A DNA stretch of 64,000 nt from positions 62,001 to 126,000 of the forward strand of contig NZ_JACHZQ010000009.1 in NCBI RefSeq assembly GCF_014193655.1, written 5' to 3'. Positions 16,361 to 24,678 of the stretch are shown here, one piece after another. This DNA comes from Rhizobium sp. BK313 (GTDB lineage Bacteria > Pseudomonadota > Alphaproteobacteria > Rhizobiales > Rhizobiaceae). The translations under genes were made by a program, and so were the position numbers. The stretch's first letter is position 1. The number at the start of each line of letters is the position of its first letter. A model generated the notes under the pieces. It was given only the letters and a program-made list of their open reading frames with translations, did not search any database and was not told the DNA's origin.

Positions 16361-19075
16361 CTAGAGTCGTGCGCCAAAGGCAGCGCGCATTGACGTCGGG
16401 ATGTTGAGCAATGCGAGTGCAGCGGCAAGCTCATCGCTCCAGCCGGCCGGTAAAGCAGATGGCTGTGCGAAATCGTCGGCTCCGCTGAGAAAGTGCTGAA
16501 CTGCGTGAAAGCCGAGCGCGCGATAAACCTCGAACTGCTCCTCGCTGAAAAATTGGTCGAGTGTCGTTTCGTGCGGAAACGTCGGGTTCCGCCTCTTATA
16601 GTCCAAGATGTAGTCGTTTTCGTCGCCGGTCAGCGATGACTTGATGTAGAGCAATATGCCCTTTTCGTCCTCGCCATATTCTATGACTCCGACTGCGGCG
16701 TGAGGTCCCTTGGATTTTGTCAGCCCATCTCCGTCGGATGCCATCTCCTTCGTCACTTCCAGAGTTCTTTTCTGGATGTCCTGCCAAGGGAGTTCGATGC
16801 GTATACCGAGATCGATACGCGCCATGACCTGGAGCTTCACGAAGGATTCAAAGGTCATGCTCGGATCGGCTTCAGCGTCGATGGCCAGAATGACCTTGCA
16901 GCGGCGGCGCAGCAATTCGTATATGCCGAGATTTTCCACATGGCCGCCGTCCGTAAGATAGACGTTCAGCTTCTTCTCGTCCAAACGGCCAGCAGTTTCG
17001 TTGGCAAAATACCAGGTACCGAAATTCGACCACCATCGGTTCCACCAGTGCTGCAATGCGTCGAGCTTTGCCGGATTAGCAAGCCAATAGCCGAGGCGGA
17101 CGTTCAGCAAGGAAAGGCTGAAGGTCAAGATCCTGACGGTATGGTTCCCCATGTTCGCCGATGCCGCCGCACCGGACGTGGCCATCGCCGTAGCAAGACT
17201 GAGCGATGGGACGGCATCCTCCATCTCCTTGGTCGCCACATAGCGCGTCGCCTGGCTGCCGACGTACAACGGGCTGAAGATGAAGTTGTCGGCATTGCGG
17301 CCGCGCTTGTTGAGGGCTTTCGACGCGATCAAATTGATTGTCGTGTTGACAAGAAGATAGGGCGAATAGGCCGCTCCCTTGTTCCAATGGCCTCTTTCGG
17401 CATCGAACTGTTTCAACGACGAGAACTTCCACCGGTCGACATCGATCGACGGCTTGTTGCTTCCAAGACGCACGCGCTCAAATAGGAAGGCTCGGCTGAG
17501 ACGATCCCGGTAGAGCTGGTTGAGCGAGTTGGAGTTGGGACCGATGAAGAGGCAGACGAAGGCGAGTACCAACGCGACCCATAGATAAAACGAGCCGATC
17601 TCGCCGAGTCTCCTAATGGCAGGAACGTGGATGGCGACAAGGGCAGACACGGCTGAGAGCCATGACGGAGCGACTGGAGCGGGCGGAGGAGCGGAGGCCG
17701 GATCGGCTGCGGGCATGATCGCCCAGAAACTGAGATAGAGATAGGAGATCCACAGCAGCAAGGGCACGACAACGGCGGCAAGATAGAGGGCCATGCGGCT
17801 GGTATATTTCTGCATCGTCGCCGTCCAGGTCGCCTCTCCGAGCGTCGCTCTTGCGATGTTCGCGAGCTTCTGTGCAGCACCTATCAACACAAGGGCTGTA
17901 GGAAGCAGAACGCCACCAAGCGCGGGCACGATATGCGCAATCGCCAGAAGGACGCTCTTCATGCCGCCGTCTTCGAGGCCAGCGATTTCAGCGGTAGAGG
18001 TCGTTGCCCCCTCGAACATGCCACTGAGGATGAGTGGCTGCAGTTCGACGAGAAAGACGCCGGCGATGAGCGCCACCAGTCCGCCGAGTACCCACGCAAG
18101 TCGTTCACGCATCATTAGCCGGCTGGTCTGAAATGTCATGGAGGTCGCGATCGCACTGAGGAACATCAGGAATAACACCACGACGGACACATTGATCGTC
18201 AATGTGAAAGCTTCCAGGCCCTTGACGATGATGAAGGGAAGCGTGCTGCCGCTGAGCGGATAGCCCACGATATCCGGCTGCCCCAGATCAGTCGAGCGAG
18301 GGTTGCAGAACACAGTGAATACGGCAAGGGCAAGCAGGGCAGGCAGGACGATCAGCGCGTTCACGAGTAATCCACGCATCAGGAGCGCAAAGCTCGTCAG
18401 ATAGTCGATCGTTCCGTTCGGGACCAGGAAGTTCGAGTAGTTTCGCAGATGCTGGATTTCCGGCGTCTCCTGTGAATCAAGCTTGCTGGCGAAGGGGAAC
18501 GTATAGGGCTCCTGCATCATGCCCGAGACGATGGATGTACCGACGTAGCAGCCGCCGGACACCGTAGAGAAATAATCGAAGGCGTCGAAAACATGTGGCT
18601 CGCCGTCGCGCGTCAACGAATCCAACGCCTGCGAGGCCCCCAAGCAAAAGGCGGCGGATCGGATGCCGCCGCCGGAAAACGAAAGCCCGGTCAGGTTGCT
18701 GCCGGTCTCCATTCGGACCGTACCACGTTTGCCTGCCCCGGTATGGTCTTGCGATAGTTTCGCCGGACGACGGGGGACGTGAAACCTCGTGCTCTCAGCG
18801 CCTTCCATTGTGGGACGGCGTTCGGCTCGATTCGCTTCCACGCCGCCATTCTGAAGTGACTGACGCCGGAAGTTGACGACATCCAACTCGCGTTTGAAGA
18901 TCGCTTCGAAATCCAGGGTCATACGCCCCATCCAATCGCCGAGAACGGTTGTCGTCCAAACGAAAATACGCCCTAGAACTGTATCAGAAATGTCTTCAGG
19001 CGTAAGACGCATTCTCGTTGATAAAGCCACGTCCGGTCTAGCGTCGGCGCCCGCACCGCCGTCACGGCAAAGCAT
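16361..19075 (-). CDS. Large membrane-bound patatin-like phospholipase
   Basis: About 904 aa from ATG 19075; ATG 19171 would overlap the upstream gene and ATG 19015 is also possible. Residue numbers follow the 19075 start. The patatin fold carries the oxyanion loop 'SGGGIRSAAF' (about 133-142), the nucleophile Ser173 in 'STVSGG' (a Thr stands where the GxSxG motif has its first Gly) and the catalytic Asp709 in 'TDGGHVENLG'. About six hydrophobic segments lie between residues 230 and 515, splitting the lipase into two soluble parts around a membrane insert. It should cleave acyl chains from membrane phospholipids. Its gene lies head-to-tail after the bestrophin-like gene (stop 19107), suggesting co-transcription. 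Released fatty acids could feed the dioxygenase encoded 2.3 kb away; that link is inference. Confidence 0.82.
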   Translation of the reverse strand: MLCRDGGAGADARPDVALSTRMRLTPEDISDTVLGRIFVWTTTVLGDWMGRMTLDFEAIFKRELDVVNFRRQSLQNGGVEANRAERRPTMEGAESTRFHVPRRPAKLSQDHTGAGKRGTVRMETGSNLTGLSFSGGGIRSAAFCLGASQALDSLTRDGEPHVFDAFDYFSTVSGGCYVGTSIVSGMMQEPYTFPFASKLDSQETPEIQHLRNYSNFLVPNGTIDYLTSFALLMRGLLVNALIVLPALLALAVFTVFCNPRSTDLGQPDIVGYPLSGSTLPFIIVKGLEAFTLTINVSVVVLFLMFLSAIATSMTFQTSRLMMRERLAWVLGGLVALIAGVFLVELQPLILSGMFEGATTSTAEIAGLEDGGMKSVLLAIAHIVPALGGVLLPTALVLIGAAQKLANIARATLGEATWTATMQKYTSRMALYLAAVVVPLLLWISYLYLSFWAIMPAADPASAPPPAPVAPSWLSAVSALVAIHVPAIRRLGEIGSFYLWVALVLAFVCLFIGPNSNSLNQLYRDRLSRAFLFERVRLGSNKPSIDVDRWKFSSLKQFDAERGHWNKGAAYSPYLLVNTTINLIASKALNKRGRNADNFIFSPLYVGSQATRYVATKEMEDAVPSLSLATAMATSGAAASANMGNHTVRILTFSLSLLNVRLGYWLANPAKLDALQHWWNRWWSNFGTWYFANETAGRLDEKKLNVYLTDGGHVENLGIYELLRRRCKVILAIDAEADPSMTFESFVKLQVMARIDLGIRIELPWQDIQKRTLEVTKEMASDGDGLTKSKGPHAAVGVIEYGEDEKGILLYIKSSLTGDENDYILDYKRRNPTFPHETTLDQFFSEEQFEVYRALGFHAVQHFLSGADDFAQPSALPAGWSDELAAALALLNIPTSMRAAFGARL

Positions 19076-19106
19076 ATCCGTTATGATAGCGTGGCGCGTC
19101 AGCCTC

Positions 19107-19925
19107 CTAACGCGACATATCCGTAAGCGCGTTCCGCATGGACGTACTCGGTATTCCAAAGAGGCCGCCATAGGGTCTGTCGAGATCGGCGATGACGAAG
19201 ATCACGGTCGAAATCGCCAGCGCCCCAATACCGATCGCAACGATCGTAAAGCGGTTATGTCTTGCCTGGAGGCCAAAGCTGACGAAAACCAACATCAGCC
19301 AAAACATCAATACGCGCGAAAAAAGACCTGACATCGTTCCTTCTGCATCCTCGATCACCGCCTCGCGCCGGTGCATGACGTCGTCGTAGGCGAGGCGGCA
19401 AGCCGCAAGCTGGCTCTGATGAAATGCATCTTTAGGTTCAAGTGCGGCAAGCGACAGCCCGACGCCGGTAATGAGCGCCCTCAAAGTACGATCCTCACCA
19501 ACGCGAGCAACGCCTGCCAGATTGGGAAGCGTAACGCCGGTCGGCTTCTCCTCCTCAGGCCAGGTGCTCGCGATAACGCCGGCGGTATATTCGCGTATAA
19601 CACCTCTCATAGCTGTGGCCTCTGCTCCATAGCCCTGCAGACATTGGTCGAATGCAGCGAGGCTTGCGGCATACATGCGACGATCACGATCTGTGGTATC
19701 GAAGGAAGACTTCACCGATGCCAAGAGCAGGCTAAGAACCAGGGCGGTGAAGGTCACAAGCAGACCTGTGACAAGCCGCAGTGCTTCGATATTGTGATCC
19801 GAGAGATGCTGATCTGACAGCCGTTGCCTCAGGAAAAATCCGACGGCCGCACTCAACCCCAACAAACCGAACGCCTCGACAGCTATCAGAATCTCGCTCA
19901 TGATTTCGTTGCCAGCTCGGTTCAC
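19107..19925 (-). CDS. Bestrophin-like (DUF4239) membrane protein
   Basis: A 272-aa membrane protein with two hydrophobic segments near the N terminus (about 11-28 and 50-67), a cytosolic helical middle and two near the C terminus (about 203-245). It is followed by the signature 'IADLDRPYGGLFGIPSTSM', which is the hallmark of DUF4239, annotated as bestrophin-like. The start is GTG 19925, with GAGG 7 bp upstream; ATG 19901 lacks a good site. These proteins are related to anion channels, but function in bacteria is unproven. It precedes the patatin lipase gene with about 30 bp between stop and the chosen lipase start. Confidence 0.75.
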   Translation of the reverse strand: MNRAGNEIMSEILIAVEAFGLLGLSAAVGFFLRQRLSDQHLSDHNIEALRLVTGLLVTFTALVLSLLLASVKSSFDTTDRDRRMYAASLAAFDQCLQGYGAEATAMRGVIREYTAGVIASTWPEEEKPTGVTLPNLAGVARVGEDRTLRALITGVGLSLAALEPKDAFHQSQLAACRLAYDDVMHRREAVIEDAEGTMSGLFSRVLMFWLMLVFVSFGLQARHNRFTIVAIGIGALAISTVIFVIADLDRPYGGLFGIPSTSMRNALTDMSR

Positions 19926-20146
19926 TTTCAGTCCTCATCGCGCCGGATCCAGTGCAAATCCGGTCACGCTGTTTCCAAGAAGCCAGAAACAGTCCCCCAT
20001 TTCATAATCCTGCTATTCCTAGACCAACGCAAGCGAGGGCGCACCGGAGCGAGCACTGCACCGTCATTCTGGCCTGTCCATAAAGGTTCAGTATAAGTAC
20101 GTCAGGCTAAAACGAAGAACAGTCGCGCGAAAAGAGCGCAATGAGG

Positions 20147-21100
20147 TCATCGTTTTCCTTCGGAAGGCATGTCTATATTGATCTGCAGCCTATCGCGGCC
20201 GGCGAGTTTCGCGCTATAGAGCGCAAGATCAGCGCGTCGGTAAATTTCTGCCAGCGTGTCGCCCTTCCTGGCGACAGCCAGGCCCGCCGAAAACGTGTAG
20301 GAAAAACTTGATGACTCCGGAAGGGGCCTGCTGTCACGCACTATTGTAAGGAGGCAGTGAATGATGTTTGCGGCTTCATCAGCCGGCGTCCGTGGCATGA
20401 CCAGCACGAATTCCTCTCCCCCCACCCTGCCGAAGCAGTCTGTTCGGCGCACGTGAGCCTGGATCGTCCCGGCGAAGTCTCTCAAGATGACATCACCGGT
20501 GTGGTGGCCAAGACGGTCATTGATATATTTGAAATTGTCGATATCGAAGACGGCGAGGCATCCGAGCGTTTGATCGGCGGGCGCCGGTATTGCAAGCAGT
20601 TCTTCCAGCCGCGCCATAACGAAGCGCCGGTTGGCAACACCCGTCAACTCATCGGTGTGTGCGGCTTTGATCGCTACATCGCGATCCTGCCGCAAGTCGC
20701 GTTCGTCCGCCCTGATCCGAGTGATGTCGCTGGCGATACACAACATCCAGCCGTTTTCGCGCACGGTCTCCGTCATCCAGAGCCAACGACCATCGTGTAA
20801 GTCCGTCTCGAAGGCGCGAAAGCTCACCTTGCCGCGTCGCGACTGCGTGGAGCGCAGCCACTCTTCGAAATCAGTCGCAGCAATCACGGTCCCTTGCTTC
20901 AATCTATAATTGCGCCGCATCAGATCGGCCCAAAACGGATGCTCATCCGCCGCGATAAAGAAGGCCGAGCGAAATGCGGGGTTGGCAAATTGCAGTCGAT
21001 CCTCGGCATCATAGAGTGCGACCAACACCTGCGTGTCCGTCGCCATTGGGCCGAACTGGTCAAGGAGTTTTCTTGTGCCGTTGTTGTTTGGGGAAATCAT
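20147..21100 (-). CDS. PAS-GGDEF diguanylate cyclase
   Basis: A 317-aa soluble enzyme. Residues 20-135 look like a PAS sensor ('LVALYDAEDRLQFANPAFR' and 'CIASDITRIRADERDL' at its end). Residues 145-310 are a GGDEF domain with 'DELTGVANRRF', 'FDIDNFKYINDRLGHHTGD' and the active-site GGEEF at 227-231. An RxxD inhibitory site (Arg218 to Asp221) lies five residues before it, so product inhibition is expected. It makes cyclic di-GMP from GTP. The gene is divergent from the cellulose operon beginning at 21443, whose synthase has a PilZ domain, so it is a good candidate for the local activator of cellulose synthesis. Confidence 0.92.
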   Translation of the reverse strand: MISPNNNGTRKLLDQFGPMATDTQVLVALYDAEDRLQFANPAFRSAFFIAADEHPFWADLMRRNYRLKQGTVIAATDFEEWLRSTQSRRGKVSFRAFETDLHDGRWLWMTETVRENGWMLCIASDITRIRADERDLRQDRDVAIKAAHTDELTGVANRRFVMARLEELLAIPAPADQTLGCLAVFDIDNFKYINDRLGHHTGDVILRDFAGTIQAHVRRTDCFGRVGGEEFVLVMPRTPADEAANIIHCLLTIVRDSRPLPESSSFSYTFSAGLAVARKGDTLAEIYRRADLALYSAKLAGRDRLQINIDMPSEGKR

Positions 21101-21442
21101 TACCCGCTTCTTAGCAAGGACTCAGAGCGTCGAACCTAAATGCGCTGCCGGAGAAAGTTCGTAAAGCTAAAATGCCGACTTGCTTAAAGATCGTCTCCAT
21201 CTGATGCATTGCCGCCTCATTCCAGCTGCCCGGCCAGTGGGCGGCTTGGCGGTAGCGCTTCGGCAAAAAACAGGGGAAACCGTTGTTTCGGTTCTACTGA
21301 TTTACCTAATCCTTCCTTTCGTTAATTGATAGTTAACCATAATTGCGCTTATCCTAAATATCGATCCCAGGGGCTTGATTTCAAATTTCATCGCGTAATT
21401 TGCCCATGAAAATAACGATAAACGATTGCCGCGATCCCAAAG
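21101..21442. promoter_or_regulatory. Divergent intergenic region between cyclase and cellulose operon
   Basis: A 342-bp stretch with no gene. Its right part (21300-21440) is clearly AT-richer than the flanks and contains GTTAAT/GTTAAC-like repeats around 21320-21340 plus a short hairpin AACCG-TTGTTT-CGGTT near 21278. It must carry the promoter of the cyclase gene (minus) and that of bcsN (plus). I cannot fix -35/-10 pairs with confidence. Confidence 0.5.
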
Positions 21443-22432
21443 ATGCACCTACTCAAAATAATAGCACTCATAACATTGGCCATTTTGGGGACCAGTTGCA
21501 CGACAACGGGTAGAGTGCGTCAATTGGCTGGTGCCGAAACCGTCGCTAGCGAGAAAGCGCTGGCATTCCCGCCGCCCGGCGGTCCTGCCATCGTCAGCGT
21601 GATCGAACAGAAGCATGGAGGCGATGTAGATCAGACGATCTCGCTCTCCACGTCATCGTCGGTTCCCGGTCAGAATTTCCTCAAGGTACAGTTTCTCGGA
21701 GTGTCCGGATCAAACCCTGGATTAGGCAGCACCCCTTATAAAATGATCAGCGAAGGTGCGGTCTCGCGTGAAATGGCTGCGACTGTACCGGGTGTCCGGC
21801 TCGCGCGTTCCACAACCTTCGTGCAGAACAGCTACGGCCCCTTTGGCTATGCTTCGGGCCGGAGCCGGGCTGGCGATACGTGCATCTATGCCTGGCAGCA
21901 AATCCGTGCGGGTCGCTCTACACCCGCACAGCAGCGCAACTTCAGCATGGTCCAGGTTCGACTCCGGCTCTGTGATGCATACGCAACCGAGCGCCAGCTC
22001 CTGGGCACCGTCTACGGCTATACGATCGCCGGCGGATTCGAAGGCGAGAGCTTGAACCCCTATGGTGCTCCTCGGGGAGCCGATGCTTTGCTGGGCCGTC
22101 CTGGAGATCCGATTTATCCCGATGCGGGCGGTTATCGCAACGGTGCGATGGCTGTCGGTCTTGAATCCAGGCCGGCTGCGGCTCGCCCCGCAATCGTTAG
22201 CCGCCGGGTCGTCGTCCAGCCGCAGGCAGTCACTGTGACTGCGCCTCAAGCGGTCGGCCCTCGCGTACCATTGCCCGACCAGCAAGGTGGCATGCCCCAG
22301 ACAGGTGTCACGACCGCGCCAGCACAAATACCCGGACAGGGTCAGACGGGAACGATGGGAACCAACGGTACAATTGTACCATCGCCAGACTGTATCGGCG
22401 ACGCGGTCACCACCGCCGCCTGCCGGAGATAG
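21443..22432 (+). CDS. bcsN: Cellulose biosynthesis protein BcsN
   Basis: A 329-aa exported protein. The N terminus is a lipoprotein-type signal (hydrophobic stretch then 'ILGTSCTTTGR', with Cys19 as candidate lipidated residue, although the -3 position is atypical). The central part has 'SSVPGQNFLKVQFLG' and 'GPFGYASGRSRAGDTCIYAWQ', which I recognise as BcsN of Rhizobiales. The C-terminal third is Pro/Gln-rich and low in complexity. BcsN is specific to alphaproteobacterial cellulose clusters and its biochemical role is not established. It is first in the bcsN-A-B-Z-C-like run, 56 bp before bcsA. Confidence 0.85.
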   Translation: MHLLKIIALITLAILGTSCTTTGRVRQLAGAETVASEKALAFPPPGGPAIVSVIEQKHGGDVDQTISLSTSSSVPGQNFLKVQFLGVSGSNPGLGSTPYKMISEGAVSREMAATVPGVRLARSTTFVQNSYGPFGYASGRSRAGDTCIYAWQQIRAGRSTPAQQRNFSMVQVRLRLCDAYATERQLLGTVYGYTIAGGFEGESLNPYGAPRGADALLGRPGDPIYPDAGGYRNGAMAVGLESRPAAARPAIVSRRVVVQPQAVTVTAPQAVGPRVPLPDQQGGMPQTGVTTAPAQIPGQGQTGTMGTNGTIVPSPDCIGDAVTTAACRR

Positions 22433-22488
22433 TGAAATAACCTCGAGCGCCGACAGGCGCCCGGCTTAGCACCGTTGAAGGGACGTCG

Positions 22489-24678
22489 ATGCATACAGCA
22501 CGAAGCATCTTGATATGGGTTGTGGTTACGCTGTGCGGGATCGTACTGATCACACTGCCGGTTAACCTACAGACTCAACTCATCGCCAGCACTGCGGTCG
22601 TCACCTTCATGGCGATCATCAAGATCCTCAAGGCTCAAGGAACCTGGCGACTGATCGCTCTTGCCTTCGGTACATCGATCGTATTGCGCTACGTTTATTG
22701 GCGCACGACCAACACGCTGCCGCCATTCAATCAGCCGGAAAACTTCATCCCCGGCCTACTGCTCTATCTTGCAGAAATGTACAACGTCGCCATGCTGATG
22801 CTCAGCCTTTTCATCGTTGCGACGCCCCTGCCGTCGCGCCCCGCACGCGCATCCAAGGTACAGCAATTTCCTTCCGTCGACGTTTTCGTCCCGTCCTACA
22901 ACGAAGATACAAAGCTTCTTGCCAATACGCTCGCCTCCGCGAAGGCGATGGACTATCCAGCCCACAAGCTCCAGGTTTGGCTGCTCGACGATGGTGGTAC
23001 TTTGCAGAAGCGCAACTCCACCAAACTGCTGGAATCGCAGACTGCGATCGCGCGCCACAACGAACTCAAACAGCTTTGCGAAGAACTCGATGTCGAATAT
23101 CTGACGCGTGATCGCAACGAGCATGCCAAGGCCGGCAACCTCAATAACGGCCTGAAGCATTCGAGCGGCGACCTAATTGCCGTCTTCGATGCCGACCACG
23201 CCCCGGCTCGCGATTTCCTGCTCGAAACCGTCGGATATTTCGAAGACGACCCGAAGCTCTTTCTCGTCCAGACACCGCATTTCTTCATCAATCCCGATCC
23301 GCTGGAGCGCAATCTTCGGACTTTCGACAACATGCCGAGCGAGAACGAGATGTTCTACGGCATCATCCAGCGCGGTCTGGACAAGTGGAATGCGGCGTTC
23401 TTTTGCGGTTCGGCGGCTGTATTGAGCCGCGCTGCGCTGGAATCCCAAAAGGGCTTCAGTGGAATCAGTATCACCGAGGATTGCGAAACAGCGCTGGCTC
23501 TTCATGGCAGCGGGTGGAACAGCATCTATGTCGACAGGCCGCTGATCGCCGGTTTGCAGCCCGCGACATTTGCGAGCTTCATTGGCCAGCGCAGTCGCTG
23601 GGCCCAGGGCATGATGCAGATCCTCCGCTTCCGCTTCCCGCTGCTGAAGCGCGGCCTCACGCTGCCGCAACGTCTTTGCTACATGTCATCCACGCTCTTC
23701 TGGCTCTTTCCTTTTCCTCGCACCATTTTCCTGTTCGCACCACTCTTCTACCTTTTCTTCGATCTCGAGATCTTCACGGCGTCCGGTGGCGAATTTCTCG
23801 CTTATACGCTTGCCTACATGCTCGTGAACCTGATGATGCAGAACTATCTCTATGGTTCCTTCCGCTGGCCGTGGATTTCGGAACTCTATGAATATGTCCA
23901 GACGGTGCATTTGCTGCCTGCCGTCATCTCGGTCATGCTCAATCCGCGAAAGCCGACTTTTAAGGTCACTGCCAAGGACGAATCGATCTCCGTCAGCCGT
24001 CTTTCCGAAATCAGCCGCCCCTTCTTTGTCATTTTCGCCGTCCAGATCATCGCGGTTGCGGTAACCATATACCGTGTCTATGCTGAACCGTACAAGGCGG
24101 ATGTAACACTGGTCGTCGGCGGCTGGAATATGATCAACCTAATCCTGTCCGGCTGTGCACTTGGCGTCGTTTCGGAGCGTGGCGAGCGAGCATCCTCACG
24201 CCGCGTCAGGGTCAATCGTCGCAGCGAATTCGGCATCAACGGCAAGTGGAATTCCGCCTCGATCGAGGACGTTTCCGTTCACGGCGCGCGGCTGAATGTC
24301 TTCAACAAGGAGCTTGACCCGATAGTCGTGGGTGCGGATGGAGTTCTCCGCTTTCAGCCATATAGCGGCGCAGAAATGGAGACGCTGCCAGTTATCGTCC
24401 GCAACATCCAGCGATCCGGCGAGATAACGACAATCGGGTGCCAATATGTTCCCAAGGGTGCCTTGGATCATCGTCTGATTGCGGATCTGGTGTTTGCAAA
24501 CTCTGATCAATGGACAGAGTTCCAGCAAGCGCGTCGCCGCAATCCCGGCATCATTCGCGGAACGATCTGGTTTCTGGGACTGTCGCTTTACCAGACAAGC
24601 CGCGGTTTGCTTTATCTCTTCCGCAGCATGCGATCCGAACGTGAGGCGGAGCAGCAAGGGGTAAAGGCGAGCAATTGA
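22489..24678 (+). CDS. bcsA: Cellulose synthase catalytic subunit (UDP-forming)
   Basis: A 729-aa inner-membrane glycosyltransferase of family 2. It polymerises glucose from UDP-glucose and exports the chain. Catalytic landmarks are the DDG (167-169), DAD (234-236), TED (329-331) and QRSRW (367-371). Hydrophobic segments flank the catalytic loop on both sides. The C-terminal region (about 560-660) is a PilZ domain with arginines in 'SRRVRVNRRSE' and 'DVSVHG', so cyclic di-GMP should activate it. It ends in TGATG shared with bcsB. A cyclic di-GMP synthase gene lies just upstream on the other strand. Confidence 0.97.
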   Translation: MHTARSILIWVVVTLCGIVLITLPVNLQTQLIASTAVVTFMAIIKILKAQGTWRLIALAFGTSIVLRYVYWRTTNTLPPFNQPENFIPGLLLYLAEMYNVAMLMLSLFIVATPLPSRPARASKVQQFPSVDVFVPSYNEDTKLLANTLASAKAMDYPAHKLQVWLLDDGGTLQKRNSTKLLESQTAIARHNELKQLCEELDVEYLTRDRNEHAKAGNLNNGLKHSSGDLIAVFDADHAPARDFLLETVGYFEDDPKLFLVQTPHFFINPDPLERNLRTFDNMPSENEMFYGIIQRGLDKWNAAFFCGSAAVLSRAALESQKGFSGISITEDCETALALHGSGWNSIYVDRPLIAGLQPATFASFIGQRSRWAQGMMQILRFRFPLLKRGLTLPQRLCYMSSTLFWLFPFPRTIFLFAPLFYLFFDLEIFTASGGEFLAYTLAYMLVNLMMQNYLYGSFRWPWISELYEYVQTVHLLPAVISVMLNPRKPTFKVTAKDESISVSRLSEISRPFFVIFAVQIIAVAVTIYRVYAEPYKADVTLVVGGWNMINLILSGCALGVVSERGERASSRRVRVNRRSEFGINGKWNSASIEDVSVHGARLNVFNKELDPIVVGADGVLRFQPYSGAEMETLPVIVRNIQRSGEITTIGCQYVPKGALDHRLIADLVFANSDQWTEFQQARRRNPGIIRGTIWFLGLSLYQTSRGLLYLFRSMRSEREAEQQGVKASN

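Noticed and set aside
16361..19075. Idea that the patatin-like protein is inactive because the GxSxG motif begins with Thr
   Set aside because: The 'STVSGG' form is, as far as I recall, common in large bacterial patatins, and the GGGxR loop and the Asp-Gly-Gly motif are intact.
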